From Ancistrus triradiatus (lineage: Eukaryota > Chordata > Actinopteri > Siluriformes > Loricariidae): a stretch of DNA of 64,000 nucleotides. The stretch lies in the NCBI GenBank assembly GCA_025084515.1, contig JAJAGP010000245.1, positions 434,001 to 498,000 of the forward strand, written 5' to 3'. A model generated the notes under the pieces. It ran no database searches and was not told the origin of the DNA. It was given only the letters and a program-made list of their open reading frames with translations. The position numbers were made by a program, and so were the translations under genes. Shown here in pieces: positions 1-11,053 of the stretch (the first letter of the stretch is position 1; each line of letters begins with the position of its first letter).

Positions 1-537
1 AGAAGAGATTTTGGAAGATTCTGAACATCCAGCCATGTGTTAGTTTGAGATGAATATTTATAATTTCATCCTTGTGCAAGAAGGCTAGCAGCTGTTTACA
101 CTATTTTCCAGAAGTTTACTGCAGCAATGAGCAGTGACAAGCACATGGTCTCACAGTCTCAGGAGTACATTTTCTTAGTTCTTGCTATTTTTTATTTTTT
201 TTTTTTTACCAATTATTTGTTGCTAGGGCCATTAAAAGCTTAGCATTTTGCAATTTTAGGTCTGAAAAAAAATAAAGCACCCAGATAGAAATGTTGGGTC
301 TCTGCAAAACTAGGCATGCACTTGCGTCTCAGACAGAATGTAAATTATTACATGTGGTACGAATAGATGCTGGTTCTTGCCACAAAAGGGCATAAAAGTG
401 CTTCCCCCGCTGCCTTATAAAAATGCTCTCAGAGGCTACTTTTGGGTAGTGTACCTCTTGGTGAGAGATTGTTGACTCCAAGACATACCTCTGCGATTCA
501 CTTGAAAACATTTTGTCCAGTTGACAGACTTTGAGAG
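1..537. other. intronic sequence, no gene seen
   Basis: Part of mid2 intron 2. AT-rich with T- and A-runs (about 190-210 and 265-272). I see no convincing reading frame, splice pair or recognisable repeat before the SINE that starts near 544. Confidence 0.5.
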
Positions 538-543
538 AGGGGG

Positions 544-746
544 GGACTGTGGTGGCCTAGCGGTTAAGGTACTGGATTATGGACCAAATAGGGTTCAATT
601 AGGGTTTAAATCCCAACTCGACCAAGCTGCCACTGTTGGGGCCTTGAGCAAGGCCCTTAACCCACAATTGCTTGGATTGTAGGATTGTATCAATTGTAAG
701 TCGCTCTGGATAAGGGCCTCTGCTAAATGCTGTAAATGTAAATGTA
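544..746 (+). repeat. tRNA-headed SINE (V-SINE-like), copy 1
   Basis: Family description, used for later copies: a tRNA-like head with an A box (GTGGCCTAGCGGTTAAGG) and a B box (GGGTTCAAATCCC, degraded here), a middle with CCACTGTTGGGTCCTTGAGC, and an L2-LINE-type tail with GTCGCTCTGGATAAGGGC ending in repeated ATGTAA. Such SINEs use Pol III for transcription and borrow LINE machinery for insertion. This copy has a small duplication around the B box. AGGGGG occurs on both sides (about 538-545 and 747-752) and may be the target duplication, which would place it inside the Tc1-like remnant that follows. Confidence 0.85.
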
Positions 747-1620
747 AGGGGGTGCATCATAGGACTGAGAGAACCAGGATGGTCGTTTTGACGAATTGCC
801 TGCCATTTAGGCCGTTTTGACCTAGCTGTTAGGAGGTGTTGGGAGCAGTGGTTGTATGAGAGCACACACACACGGCGAACAGACGTCGGACGGCCCAGAC
901 AGACCACCAGTAGAGAAGATTGTTTGACAGGCTGACAAGCACGAGCAGCTCCCACAGTTTGGTTGTCTACTACCCAGACACAGGTGACACCTTCACTACA
1001 CACCCTGTCTCTGTCTGGATTATTTCCAGGCGCTTAGCCAAAGGAAATTTGTTGTCACAGTGCCCATTACATGTCCTACCATTGACAGCCAGCCATCATC
1101 ACCTTTGTTTGCAGTGGTGTCGTGAATGGGAAACCTGGACTGCTAGCGACTTGAACCGTATCGTCTTTAGGGATGAATCCAAGCTCTGTTTGGGATCTAG
1201 TGATGGTTGGGTTTGAGTATGGAGGTCTCATAGAGAGCACTTCAATCCTGCCTTGGCCGTGAAGCGACACACTGCCCCAACTGCTAGTGTGTTGATCCAG
1301 GGAGCCACTGCATATGACAATCGGTCACCTCTAGCAGTGACACAAGGGACACTAACAAACCAGCGATGTGCAGGACATCCTGTGCCACATCGGCTTCGGC
1401 AACCTACTAATGTGTAGGATCTACCGGCCCAGCTTCAACATCTGTGCACAAATGTGTCACAGGATATCATACAGAAGCTGTTTGCCTCCAAGCCCAGCCG
1501 TATCTCATCTTGTATCCAGGCTAGCTGCGGCCTAACAGGGTAACTAGAGCCTCTTGTAAATTGTAAAGTGTTCCCAAATAAACAAATCACAGTAAACAAA
1601 TAGGCTCACTGTGTTAAAAT
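747..1620 (+). pseudogene. Tc1-like transposase remnant, family A
   Basis: A decayed Tc1/mariner transposase read in pieces on the plus strand. Around 1141-1200 the translation gives ASDLNRIVFRDESKLCLGS, the block with the first catalytic Asp. It continues as an ATAYDNRSPLAVTQGTLTNQR-like block near 1300-1360. A deletion then removes the second Asp and the final Asp/Glu region, and the reading rejoins at a C-terminal DLPAQLQHL block near 1410-1550. Stops and frameshifts run throughout. The 3' UTR-like end with AATAAACAAATCACAG is near 1575-1600. Confidence 0.7.
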
Positions 1621-2205
1621 ATCAGATATACTGGATCAATATCTGCTTATTCAATAAACTGCTTTGTTAAACAGCTTCGGTTTTTGCCTTCCTCTTTGGC
1701 TAGGCTGAGACCCTGTTACCGTGGTCAGTTTGTCAAACACCTTTTTGTATCAACGGCATGTGTGAAAAACCCTACACATTTGTCTTTAAACATCTCGAAA
1801 TACATTAAAATATATGCAGTTTCCATTGTAGAATGGAAGACACGCCATATATGACAGATGATTCCATCAGATGATGACTGATCAATAAATGCAACTGCAC
1901 CAGATGTTAAAAAGAGAATGCACGGGGTATCTAAACGATGCACATCATCAAATTCTTGGCATCACGATGCATTGTGACAATAACACTCCTAGTGACTTCA
2001 CAAATGAAAGAGAGCAACCAAAGAGTGCTGTGATTTGTGTAAGTGACATTGTTCATTTGGCATTCACCACAGGCAGCATCGGTGTAATAATGATCTAAAA
2101 TGCCCAATTCGTAATCTAATCCTCACAGACAGAATAGTGTGTTTTGGGTGTGCTGTTGAGAATTGTGTAATGATGATGGGCAATGCTGTGTTTGGCTGGG
2201 CTCAC
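1621..2205. other. mid2: mid2 intron 2, proximal part
   Basis: Intron sequence directly after exon 2 in gene orientation. It begins with the donor GTGAGC at 2205-2200 (minus strand). I see no other feature here. Confidence 0.7.
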
Positions 2206-2301
2206 CTCCACCTGCTGGCAGATCTGGATAAGTTTGGCCATCTGGTTCTCCAACTCACTGTTTCTTTTGACCAGATTGGTCAGGTTATTCTCCAGGGTTT
2301 G
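2206..2301 (-). CDS. mid2: mid2 coding exon 2 (coiled-coil start)
   Basis: Encodes 32 residues beginning QTLENNLTNLVKRNSELE and ending ICQQVE. This is the start of the coiled coil through which MID proteins dimerise, just after B-box 2. The exon is exactly 96 bp, bounded by an acceptor ending CAACAG (pyrimidine tract TCTGTCTTTTTC) and a donor GAG|GTGAGC, both phase 0. As I recall it, the human MID1/MID2 exon in this place is also 96 bp. The residues fit MID2 better than MID1, for example NLVKRNSELENQMAKLIQICQQVE-type spacing versus the MID1 TELETLLAKLIQ type. The exon joins 52173-52868 across an intron of about 49.9 kb. The remaining exons (COS, FN3, B30.2/SPRY) lie beyond position 1. Confidence 0.93.
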
Positions 2302-3200
2302 CTGTTGGAATGAAAAAGACAGAGCTAAGTAAAGAATTATGTAGCATACACCAGTTTCTGTGTAATACAAATCATTCGCCTGATGTTGGCTGACACCTAC
2401 ACGGTTTGTAAGTTCCTGCCAGACCTCTATCTAAATTCTATCTAACTTCTTCGGCTCAGTGATGTACAACAATGATCCAATTAAGAATGATGACTAATGA
2501 GCAAGATAACGATATTAGTTCAACAGCACATACAGTGATCATCACTGAGACGGAGCAGTTGGGAACAAAGGTGGGTGGGTGACCTCCATGAGTCCTTGTG
2601 TCCACTCTGCAGTTTCTTAGTAATACGCAAAAAACAAACAAACAAACAAAAAAAGGTTAACCATGGACTGACCATTTGGTTCTGTCTGCGCCAAGCACCG
2701 AGTGTATACCAAAACTGCCCACTCTCCATGTGTTAACCATGACTAATCTCTACCATAAACAGACATTCCAAAGGATAAAAGTGAAGTTGATTATGAAAAA
2801 ACCCAATGTCGGGAACAGAACGGCACAATTTCAGTGGAGTGTAGGATGAGGAATGGTAAGCTGCAGATGCTGGTCTGTGCATGCTTGAAAACATTTTAGA
2901 ATACTGAAAGATGCATCAGTCTCTAGTGAGCTACGCGTACATCTAAGCCACGCCTCGGTCAGAATGAAAGAGATGCATGAGAATGGTGCCTGGAGAGGCA
3001 GCGGGTGTTAACGACATGGATGGACAACGTAAAGCAAGTTTCCAAAAAGGCGATGGGAGTATCCAGAGTCAAACAACCACAATAAAACAGCTGACGCGAG
3101 GAGAGGGCAGAACCTGGCTGTACTCTTGTCGCTAGGCATGCATGTAGGGTGCAGCTCGGCCCTTTCCGCTCGTCCCTCTCTCTGTCTTAACGTGGGGACT

Positions 3201-3214
3201 TGCGGGTACCCGCA
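3201..3214. repeat. 14-bp perfect palindrome in CpG-rich patch
   Basis: TGCGGGTACCCGCA is its own reverse complement. It is flanked by GGGG (3194-3197) and CCCC (3219-3222) that extend an imperfect hairpin. It lies just downstream, in gene sense, of the candidate alternative exon. Its function is unknown. Confidence 0.6.
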
Positions 3215-3257
3215 CGAACCCCAACACAGAGAAGTGCCAAGGTAGCCTGTGACTCAC

Positions 3258-3320
3258 CGCTGCGCTTGTCTTTGATGCCTCCATAACCGCCGCAGATATT
3301 CTGCCGGGGCTCAGCTGAAA
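3258..3320 (-). CDS. mid2: candidate alternative first exon of mid2
   Basis: Minus strand. ATG at 3284-3282 in a good context (G at -3, G at +4) is followed by nine codons, MEASKTSAA, and then a consensus donor GCG|GTGAGT (3257-3252). The frame is phase 0, matching the acceptor of exon 2 at 2301, so splicing would give MEASKTSAA joined to QTLENNL without a frameshift. The upstream frame is open only to a TAG near 3326-3324, so this would be a first exon with a short 5' UTR. The protein would keep coiled coil, COS, FN3 and SPRY but lack RING and B-boxes. By eye it sits in a CpG-rich patch. The exon is inferred only; no transcript evidence is available here, and the 5' end is arbitrary. Confidence 0.4.
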
Positions 3321-3560
3321 ACCCTACGAACACACACACATACACACAGCCTTACTGGGGAAGCTGTCGCCCTGTATCTGGTGGTAGCCAGTCGTCTCTG
3401 CCTCTCCCTCAGTCTCCCTCAGCCTCTCTCTCTGCTATGAGGTACACCTGGGAGAAGGCACGCTGCTTGTACTCAAGGCGTGCTGACGTTAGATGGCTGC
3501 GAAAGGCGTGCACGTGACTCGTCAGCATTTTCTACTTCTGACTAGCTGGGCCAGAACAGA

Positions 3561-4697
3561 TGGGGGTCATTAATTAAAGAGGAAATGAGAAGCGGATGAT
3601 TTATACATCAAACCTGAGCAGCATCTCCCTGGAGGAAGCGGACAGGATGCAAGTCTGGCATGAGTGCAGGAGCTAGACAGGCAGGAGTTAAGAGGCTGCT
3701 TTGAGCAGCATTATGCTGAGAGTCCGAGGTTGAGGGAAAGCAAGTGAGCGAGTAAGCAAAAGAGGGAGAGAGAGGCTAAAAGAGGGTATATCTTAAGAGA
3801 AACAGAAGGAAAGTGAGAAAGTACACAGTAGCACTGCACCGCCCTCAGTCCTTGTCTGCAGTAGCACAGGCAGAGCCGGTCAGAAATGCGCTCATTAGAG
3901 CAGATAGCAGACTTCAAAGCCTCATGCAAGAGCAGACAGCACACAGAGGCGCACCGAGATAAATGGAGATGGAGAGTGTCAGAGGAGAGAGAAACACTAC
4001 AAGGCAGACAGCGACAAGAGAAAAGAAATGAAGCGAAAGGCAAAAACGAGTATGATGCAAAAAAAAAGAGACAAGTTTTGGAATGGTTTTCAAGCATGCG
4101 AACAGGGACACTATTTAGTATGAGAGAACTGCGTGTAAAAGTATACACACTACTGCGCCCTAGCGTATTTGACCTCCCAAAGTGCGGTTCGTTTGACTAG
4201 CGTGATCACTCCCTATCGTACGCGGGCGCAGTACGCTTAACCACGCTCAGCTCCGGGCGTGGTTCAGTCGGACTCGGGCACAGTAAGCATATAGTGTAAT
4301 CGCAACACACAGAACACAAACGTCCTTATACGTGCAGCACGAGTAGCTAAAAATCGTTGCGTTGCATAATCAATAAATCTGTAAGGCGTATGAGTGGGCT
4401 GGGTGTCAGCACACCCAAAACGAGTCCACAAAAAGCCACAAAGTACATACAACCATTGTGCAATGCAAGTGCAACTGTCTCCACCACAAAAAAGTAGCAC
4501 CGGGATGACCCAAGCATGCTCAGGCCCAGAACATTAAAGCACAATGTGAGCGCAGGCCATTGAGGGATTGAGGACAATCGTGCTCAGGCACAGTATCAGG
4601 CAACCATGCATAGTATAATATGCCCAAGAGGAATTTAGAGTGATGTGGAGGGTAGAGCAGTGAGACAAACACAGAAAAACCAAAGGTTAATAAATCA
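3561..4697. other. intronic sequence, no gene seen
   Basis: Contains a purine-rich stretch (about 3720-4080) and a CpG-rich segment at about 4180-4280 (GTACGCGGGCGCAGTACGC). The latter looks like an old mobile-element terminus, but I cannot assign it. Open frames here are low-complexity and not credible as genes. Confidence 0.4.
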
Positions 4698-4732
4698 GGG
4701 GCTGTATTCATAAAGATTCTTAGTGCGCTCTG

Positions 4733-4935
4733 TGGGACTGTGGTGGCCTAGCGGTTAAGGTACTGGACTCTGGACCAGAAGGTCTAGGGTTCAAATCCCA
4801 CCCCTGCCAAGCTGCCACTGTTGGGTCCTTGAGCAAGACCCTTAACCCACAATTGCTTGGATTGTAAAACTGTACCAATTGTAAGTCGCTCTGGATAAGG
4901 GTGTCTGCTAAATGCTGTAAATGTAAATGTAAATG
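4733..4935 (+). repeat. tRNA-headed SINE, copy 2
   Basis: A near-complete copy with a good A box and B box (GGGTTCAAATCCCA) and an (ATGTAA)n end. TTAGTGC occurs before (4720-4726) and after (4936-4942) as a likely target duplication. Read without the insert, the flanks rejoin as one Harbinger-like sequence (ATTCTTAGTGC / TTAGTGCTAAGAG). The SINE is therefore younger than the Harbinger element. Confidence 0.88.
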
Positions 4936-5471
4936 TTAGTGCTAAGAGTAGCTGCTAGTGATGAAATTCTGAGAAAAATCTTAGAATTGTGGGTGTTTCC
5001 CCTCTGAAATTTAGGAGTAGGTCCTAGTAAAGATAAAAGTTATTCATAAAGCATCTTAACCCCTAAAAGAGCTCCTATGGTGAAAAACTGTTAGGAGTAG
5101 GGAGGAGGACTATTAGAAGGCTTTGAAGTTCTCTTAATCAGAGGAGAAAAATCAGGAAAGACAACGAGGCAGAAGAAATGTTCTCCAAACACTGAATAAC
5201 AGTGAGCTGATCAAACGCTGCCGATTAGATTGTGCGGGAATAACGTTTGTGGTTGACCTTATTAGAGATGCGTATTTCTACCCAGTGCTACAAGAGTCGC
5301 ATTTTCTCCAGTTCATAGGCTACAAAAACTACCAGCATGGTAAATAAACTGTCAATAAAAAAGCAAATAAACATGTCTGAGTGACCGGTGTAAAATAGGC
5401 AGAAACAGCCAATGCCTGTTATTTCACAGTAATGCCTCCTAACAGCTTATACCTCTTAATTTCCTTTTATT

Positions 5472-5473
<2 letters not shown>

Positions 5474-5507
<34 letters not shown>
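5474..5507 (+). repeat. (GT)n microsatellite
   Basis: Uninterrupted GT dinucleotide tract of about 17 units inside the Harbinger remnant. Confidence 0.97.
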
Positions 5508-5508
<1 letters not shown>

Positions 5509-6014
5509 GAAGAAGGGTGAAAACCAATCACAGTTTTCAAAAGAATGAGTCATATCTAACAACCAGCTGACACCTTTGTAGATGCCCCCTAACATACAAT
5601 CTAACCTCGTCATCTGAGAGGCGAGTTTGGTGACGGGGCTACAACCCCCCCCAAAAGCGACAAAATGCAAGTGACATTCATACCTGATCCTGACATAATG
5701 TGTTTTATTAAGCAGCCGTCATGATCATACAATCACATTGTCAATGTATGTAAACATGTACAGTTTCTATTCATTTATGCAAAAGTGACTGATGATCGTT
5801 TGCGAAACGCACAAAGTCCAGTTTGCGATGAATAGCAGACAGGGGCTGTACATCATCTGGCATTGCAAGTTCTGATTGTTCAAAACAGCGCATCAGCTTG
5901 TCCATCGCGTGCCGTATTAGGATTAAAGTGACATGTATCGACTGGTCTATAAACATGGCGGCTTAGCGAGGTAAATTTTCATTGCTGGCAAGACATTTGT
6001 CAAGACATATGTCC

Positions 6015-6262
6015 CTCTGACATAGAACTGGTGGAGTCCACAACCTGCTGAGAAGGGTTTGTAACCTTTTCCAGCCTAATGAGTATCTGTGACAATGTTT
6101 CTCAGAAATCTCCTTCCTTTGGGCCATGATACACATCCACAAACATGTGTTGTGAAAATCAGATTACCCTTATATACCCTTGTTCTTTAAAGTACCCACT
6201 CACACCTGATGGTCATACCACTGACATTGAAAACACTTATGTACTTTCACCTTCAAATTAAC
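6015..6262 (-). pseudogene. Tc1-like fragment, family C (transposase N-terminus)
   Basis: On the minus strand ATGGCCCAAAGGAAGGAG starts a transposase N-terminus with the helix-turn-helix region (HQAGKGYK-like block). It is preceded by the 5' UTR of the same family as the elements at 38354, 41433 and 61047. Only the first part remains and it is well diverged. Confidence 0.65.
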
Positions 6263-6399
6263 TGCAGCTGCTTAGTAAGTTTTTTTTTATTTTTTATTAA
6301 TTAATAAGTTAATAAATGTCAGGTCTTTCTATATATATATGATGAGAATCAGTATAGTTTTGTTAGTTGTATCTACCTGATTTATGTCCATATGACCCA

Positions 6400-6743
6400 A
6401 ACATTTCTCAGTTCGGAACTCATCAAATTCGGTCCTCGGTGCACTTCGACTAGAAAAATTTGTCTCGGCTCTCGTCATTTGCTTGGTAGTCCTTGCTCAG
6501 TTTTTCTCTCCACTGTGTTTTTCTTTATTTTTACATCTACAGTACTGTATTCTTAGTGCAAATAAGTCTCCATGTGTCTTAAAAAGCTTAGTTATAAGCG
6601 CCAACCGAAAGCAAACCAAAAGGAAATACAGGCTACAGTTATCTTAGTAGCTTTGCTAGCTCAAAAAATTTGTGCGATACTCGTGTTTTGGTTCATGGCA
6701 AGCCTTCTGGAACGAATTAACAACGAGAACCGAGGTACCACTG
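6400..6743. mobile_element. pogo/Tigger-like non-autonomous element
   Basis: The right end CCTTCTGGAACGAATTAACAACGAGAACCGAGGTACCACTG followed by TA matches the 'CAGTGG(T)ACCTCGGTTCTCG' type of Tigger-like terminal repeat when reversed (shown here only in part). The left end carries GTTCGGAACTCATC and TCGGTCCTCGG, a decayed counterpart. No transposase is visible. Confidence 0.5.
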
Positions 6744-6749
6744 TATATA

Positions 6750-6853
6750 TGTAATGTGGGGGCACCCCTGGTCTGTGATGTGTGTCATACTGACCCAGCC
6801 CCCATAGGCTGTATAATTCACAGTGCAGACCAGGGGTGGCCCGACATTACATA
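6750..6853. mobile_element. small inverted-repeat element (about 100 bp MITE)
   Basis: The left arm TGTAATGTGGGGGCACCCCTGG and the right arm CAGACCAGGGGTGGCCCGACATTACATA are inverted copies of each other over about 25 bp, around a loop of about 45 bp. No coding sequence. The family is unknown to me. Confidence 0.6.
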
Positions 6854-6859
6854 CTTAAG

Positions 6860-7931
6860 TGTATGCAAAATTAGAATATCTATTTATTTATTTCATGTTT
6901 TATAACCACCTTTTCCTGGCCATGGTCATGGGACTTCCAGCTCCCCATCCCTCACACACAGGCACTGCCGGGACTAGAGCACGGATCTCTGAGGTGGTGG
7001 GCTACTGTATTAGGTCACCGCACCACTGCGCTAATTGGGAACAATCAGCAACCAGTGTGCAAGCAATACGAATAAAGAGTGAAATGACAAGAAAGCGTCT
7101 CTCTTCTTCCCCGAGAGACAAAATCATTAGGGAGGAGAGCCTATGTCTCGAAAAAATATCTGCTCATGCTAATTATACCCATAAACGACATTAAGGGGGA
7201 AGGAGCTGTGTAATAGATTTGTCTAAAAATATGACTCCATTAAAAGACCACAGTCATAATCTATTAAAAAGACACTCGACATCTGAATGGAGTGTTGCAG
7301 TGGGATCGAGAATCAAAACTGCCGTTACCACAGAGCACTCGTAGGTCATTACGAAGGGAATATTATCTGTTGACTGACACCGGCAGCTAGTCCTAGTAAT
7401 GAGGCCACTGTCACCTGGGCTTAGCAAACACTTGGCAGAAGGTGCATGCAATCTGTGCATGTAGATCACAGGTAATGGACATTACAATGTGTCAGCAACA
7501 ACTGGTCTAGCAAATGACATGAGAGTAGATGCAGACAGAGCAAACAGGCATTTACATCAATTAAAGAAAGACACAGAAATCTGCCCTGGAAAAGTCCAAT
7601 TATCTCCAGGGCACTTTCTGATAAAAGAACCCAAACCTCAGCTACATTCAGACACTGATGAACATATCTTAATTATCTATTGAAAACAAAAGCTACTATA
7701 TTACACAGTCAGAACCAGACTATTTGACAATCTTGATAAATATGTTTAATGTCTAGATTACGAAATAATTTTTTTGTGGTGGAAAAAAAAATATCATCTT
7801 TAACTGCAGTAAAATATTCTGAGCAAATACTCTGAGCAAATAACTTGTCATCTCATACAATTCTGAACAAACCACATTTCAATTATTGACACACCTTAGT
7901 TTAGTGTGTTTTGAATCCTTCCTTTGCCAGC
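6860..7931. other. intronic sequence, no gene seen
   Basis: No recognisable repeat or exon. The open frames are short and lack family features. Confidence 0.45.
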
Positions 7932-8132
7932 ATTACATTTACATTTACAGCATTTAGCAGACGCCCTTATCCAGAGCGACTTACAATTGATACAATCTTA
8001 CAATCCAAGCTATTGTGGGTTAAGGATCTTGCTCAAGGACCCAACAGTGGCAGCTTGGCAGAGGTGGGATTTGAACCCTGGACCTTCTGGTCCATAGTCC
8101 AGTACCTTACCCGCTAGGCTACCACAGTCCCA
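7932..8132 (-). repeat. tRNA-headed SINE, copy 3
   Basis: Complete on the minus strand: the (TTACAT)n tail is at the left and the tRNA head (A box region CTAGGCTACCACAGTCCC in reverse) at the right. The B box GGGATTTGAACCC is intact. Confidence 0.9.
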
Positions 8133-9518
8133 TTAACATCACTCTTCTATAAAGCTTGAGGAGATTAGAGAATACAGAAGAAGGAATATGACAGTGCTCC
8201 TCAGTCCAGTATCTCCTCCAATCATCCAGTGTTTCATATCTCTTGTCGATTCTCCTTTTTAACTCACCACACGTATTTCAGTGAGGTTTATGTGAGATGT
8301 CTCAGGGGCTTTCACATATATTGAACCTGAAAACTAACCAACTCATCTCAGGTCATTTTCTGTTCACACTGCAAGCAAACTTTAAAAAGGATTTGGTTGG
8401 GCTGAATTCAAGGCCACTTTTGTCTCTTGTATTGTCACTAGTATTGTACTTGCCACAAAGTGTGGCACTGTTTTTGCACAATATTTAATACACTAGCACA
8501 TGACTTTTGAGACTCGACCAAAGAATGACCAACTGTAAAGCAAATGGGTCTCGTGCTTTTGTGGCATGTGGAAGGGCTTTTTTTAAAATAATGTAATAAA
8601 TAAGTACATCAATAATTACAAGTCAAAACTGCAGCAAACCAGAATCTCAGGAGTCCAATGTGTGAGACATGTCCGAGTGCAAATACTAATGAGTCTGACC
8701 ATCAAACAAAAACATTTACTACAGCCTTAGGATTGTGTTTTCTTGCTGGTACTCTTTAGTGTTAATGAGATCTCGTGCCACTTGTTGTTCACACCAAAAC
8801 TCCTTTACAACTCAGACCCCAGTTGTGTAACACTGAATTATGTGTATTGTATTTATCTTATCCTGCTGCTGTTGTTCGACTGTTATATTTTTATAATGCA
8901 AATGAGAAGAGAGAGAACATTTGATGTGAAATACCAAAAATCTAAAGAGGAGATGTGCAAGAGGAGGAATAATATTCATAATACTGATTTGCATATCATG
9001 ATACATGAAGAAGGAAGATTCTTTGAAGACTCTACACAAAGAAATACAGTGATAACCACAATAACGCTTAATGTATTTATTATAAACGATAGCACTTGCT
9101 TTTCATCTAGTTACTGATTTTTAAAAATATGTCTGTGTATATATAGTGTTTACTCCATTAATGTACATGTCTTATACAATGTGGACTTTCTTATGGGAAA
9201 AATTCTCGATACTCATTTTTGCCACTTGACATTCTTCATTCTTGACATTCATCCTTCTGGAATGAACTAACAACGGATACTGAAATTTCACTGCACAACA
9301 GAATAGAGTAGTTTATCAGAATAGAAAAGATATTACAGCTTATTTTCTCTTATTTCTCGAACAAAAGTATAAATTATGTCAAGGACAAGAAAGCAGTGTT
9401 ACAATGTAGTAAGGAAACATAATGGAAGCGCTTTTGTAAGGAATATAACACTGTTACTTGAAGATACAGCAGAAACATCTAAAGTCTGAAGAACTAGAAG
9501 TTACAGCTAAGACATCTA
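8133..9518. other. intronic sequence, no gene seen
   Basis: AT-rich. I see no exon or repeat I can name. The fragment near 9235-9285 (CCTTCTGGAATGAACTAACAACGGA) resembles the Tigger-like end at 6700-6743 and may be another scrap. Confidence 0.4.
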
Positions 9519-10802
9519 CAGTGGGGCAAAAAAGTATTTAGTCAGCCACTGATTGTTCAAGTTCTCCTACTTAGAAAGATGAGAGAGGTCTGTAATTTTC
9601 ATCATAGGTACACTTCAACTATGAGAGACAAAATGAGAAAAAAATCCAAGAAAACACATTGTAGGATTTTTAAAGAATTTAATTGTAAATCATGGTGGAG
9701 AATAACTATTTGGTCACCCACAAACAAGCAAGATTTCTGGCTCTCACAGACCTGTAACTTGTTCTTTAAGAAGCTCTTCTGTCCTCCACTCGTTACCTGT
9801 GTTAATGGCACCTGTTTGACCTCGTTATCTGTATAAAAGACACCTGTCCACAGCCTCAAACAGTCAGACTCCAAACTCAACCATGGCCAAGACCAAAGAG
9901 CTGTTGAAGGACACCAGGAAGAAAATTGTAGACCTGCACCAGGCTGGGAAGAGTGAATCTACCATAGGCAAGCAGGTTGGTGGTGAATAAATCAACTATG
10001 GGAGCAATGTAAGAAAATGGAAGACATACAAGGCCATTGATAATCTCCCTCGATCTGGGGCTCCACGCAAGATCTCGTCCCGTGAGGTCAAAATGATCAT
10101 GAGAACGGTGAGCAAAAATCCCAGAACTACATGGAGGGACCTGATGAATGACCTGCAGAGAGCTGGGAACAAAGTAACAAAGGCTACCATGGGGTTATTT
10201 TTCTGCAAAGGGGACAGGACGACTGATCCGTGTTAAGGGAAGAATGAACGGGGCCACATATCGTGAGATTTTAAGCCAAAACCTTCCTCCATCAGTGAGA
10301 GCATTGAAGATGAAATATGGCTGGATCTTCCAGCATGACAATGATCCAAAAAACACCGCTCGGGAAACGAAGGAGTGGCTCCGTAAAAAGCATTTCAAGG
10401 TCCTGGAGTGGCCTAACCAGTCTCCAGACCTCAACCCCATAGAAAATTTGTAGCGGGAGTTGAAAGTATGTGTTGCTCAGTGACAGTCCCAAAACATCAC
10501 TGCTCTAGAGGAGATCAGCATGGAGGAATGGGCCAAAATACCAGCTACAGTGTGTGCAAACCTGGTGAAGACTTACAGGAAAAGTTTGACCTCTGTCATT
10601 GCCAACAAAGGTTATGTTACAAAGTATTCAATTCAATTCAATTCTTCAAAAATCCTACAAAGTGATTTCCTGGATTTGTTTTTCTCATTTTGTCTTTCAT
10701 AGTTGAAGTGTACCTATGATGAAAACTACAGACCTCTCTCATCTTTTTAAGTAAAAGAACTTGCACAATCAGTGGCTGACTAAATACTTTTTTGCCCCAC
10801 TG
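9519..10802 (+). mobile_element. Tc1-like element, family B, internally deleted
   Basis: Terminal inverted repeats begin CAGTGGGGCAAAAAAGTATT and end in the reverse complement, flanked by TA on each side (9517-9518, 10803-10804). The element is 1284 bp against about 1.6 kb for intact Tc1 elements. The transposase starts at ATG 9883 (MAKTKELLKDTRKKIVDLHQAGK) and meets a stop after about 35 codons. Around 10189-10193 the sequence jumps from GGCTACCAT to GGGG, removing the region with the first two catalytic Asp. The C-terminal part (QHDNDPKNTARETKEWL, then SPDLNPIENL) resumes and ends with a stop. It cannot encode an active transposase. Confidence 0.92.
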
Positions 10803-10833
10803 TAAATCTGAAGAATGTGTGAAAAACACATTA

Positions 10834-11053
10834 TCCGCCGCCCAAGGAGGTTGGATCCCTTTTTGAGTCTTGGTCCTCCTAAGGTTTCTTCCTATAACTC
10901 AGGGAGTTTTTCCTTGCCACTGTCGCCCTAGGCTTGCTCAATTTGGGATTGGACGTAGTTATTAGGTGATAATCTAAACTTGTAAAGTTGCTTTGAGACA
11001 ATGCTCCATTGTAAAAAGCGCTATATAAATAGATCTGACTTGACTTGACTTGA
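10834..11053 (+). repeat. LINE 3'-end fragment, family L copy 1
   Basis: Contains CTTTTTGAGTCTTGGTCCTCC, GGGAGTTTTTCCTTGCCACTG, TTTGAGACAATGCTCCATTG and AAAAGCGCTATATAAATAGA, then the tail (CTTGA)n. The same blocks occur at 18271, 32656 and, best of all, 57749-58088, where a 9-bp target duplication is present. The structure suggests 5'-truncated copies of a LINE or LINE-tailed SINE. Confidence 0.65.

Larger units (their letters stand above)
3090..3560. promoter_or_regulatory. CpG-rich patch, possible internal promoter
   Basis: About 25 CpG dinucleotides in 470 bp by eye, against very few in most surrounding intron. It includes CCGCTGCGC, CCGCCGC, an E-box CACGTG at 3511-3516 and a long pyrimidine run at 3395-3434. 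With the in-phase donor at 3257 it could be a small internal CpG-island promoter for mid2. The function is inferred. Confidence 0.35.
4698..5640 (+). mobile_element. PIF/Harbinger-type transposon remnant
   Basis: The left end GGGGCTGTATTCATAAAGATTC resembles teleost Harbinger termini. Subterminal CTTAGTGCTAAGAGTAGCTCC-like and TTAGGAGTAG motifs recur. At about 5192-5280 one frame reads NNSELIKRCRLDCAGITFV then VDLIRDAYF, which I recognise as the N-terminus of a Harbinger (HARBI1-like) transposase. The reading then runs into unrelated sequence, so the catalytic core is gone. A SINE copy (4733-4935) is inserted near the left end and a (GT)n tract sits at 5474-5507. The right boundary is uncertain. 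Confidence 0.6.

Noticed and set aside
3711..4200. 145-codon minus-strand and 104-codon plus-strand frames
   Set aside because: Both lie in a purine/pyrimidine-biased stretch and read as low-complexity Ser/Leu or Arg/Glu sequence, with no recognisable domain.
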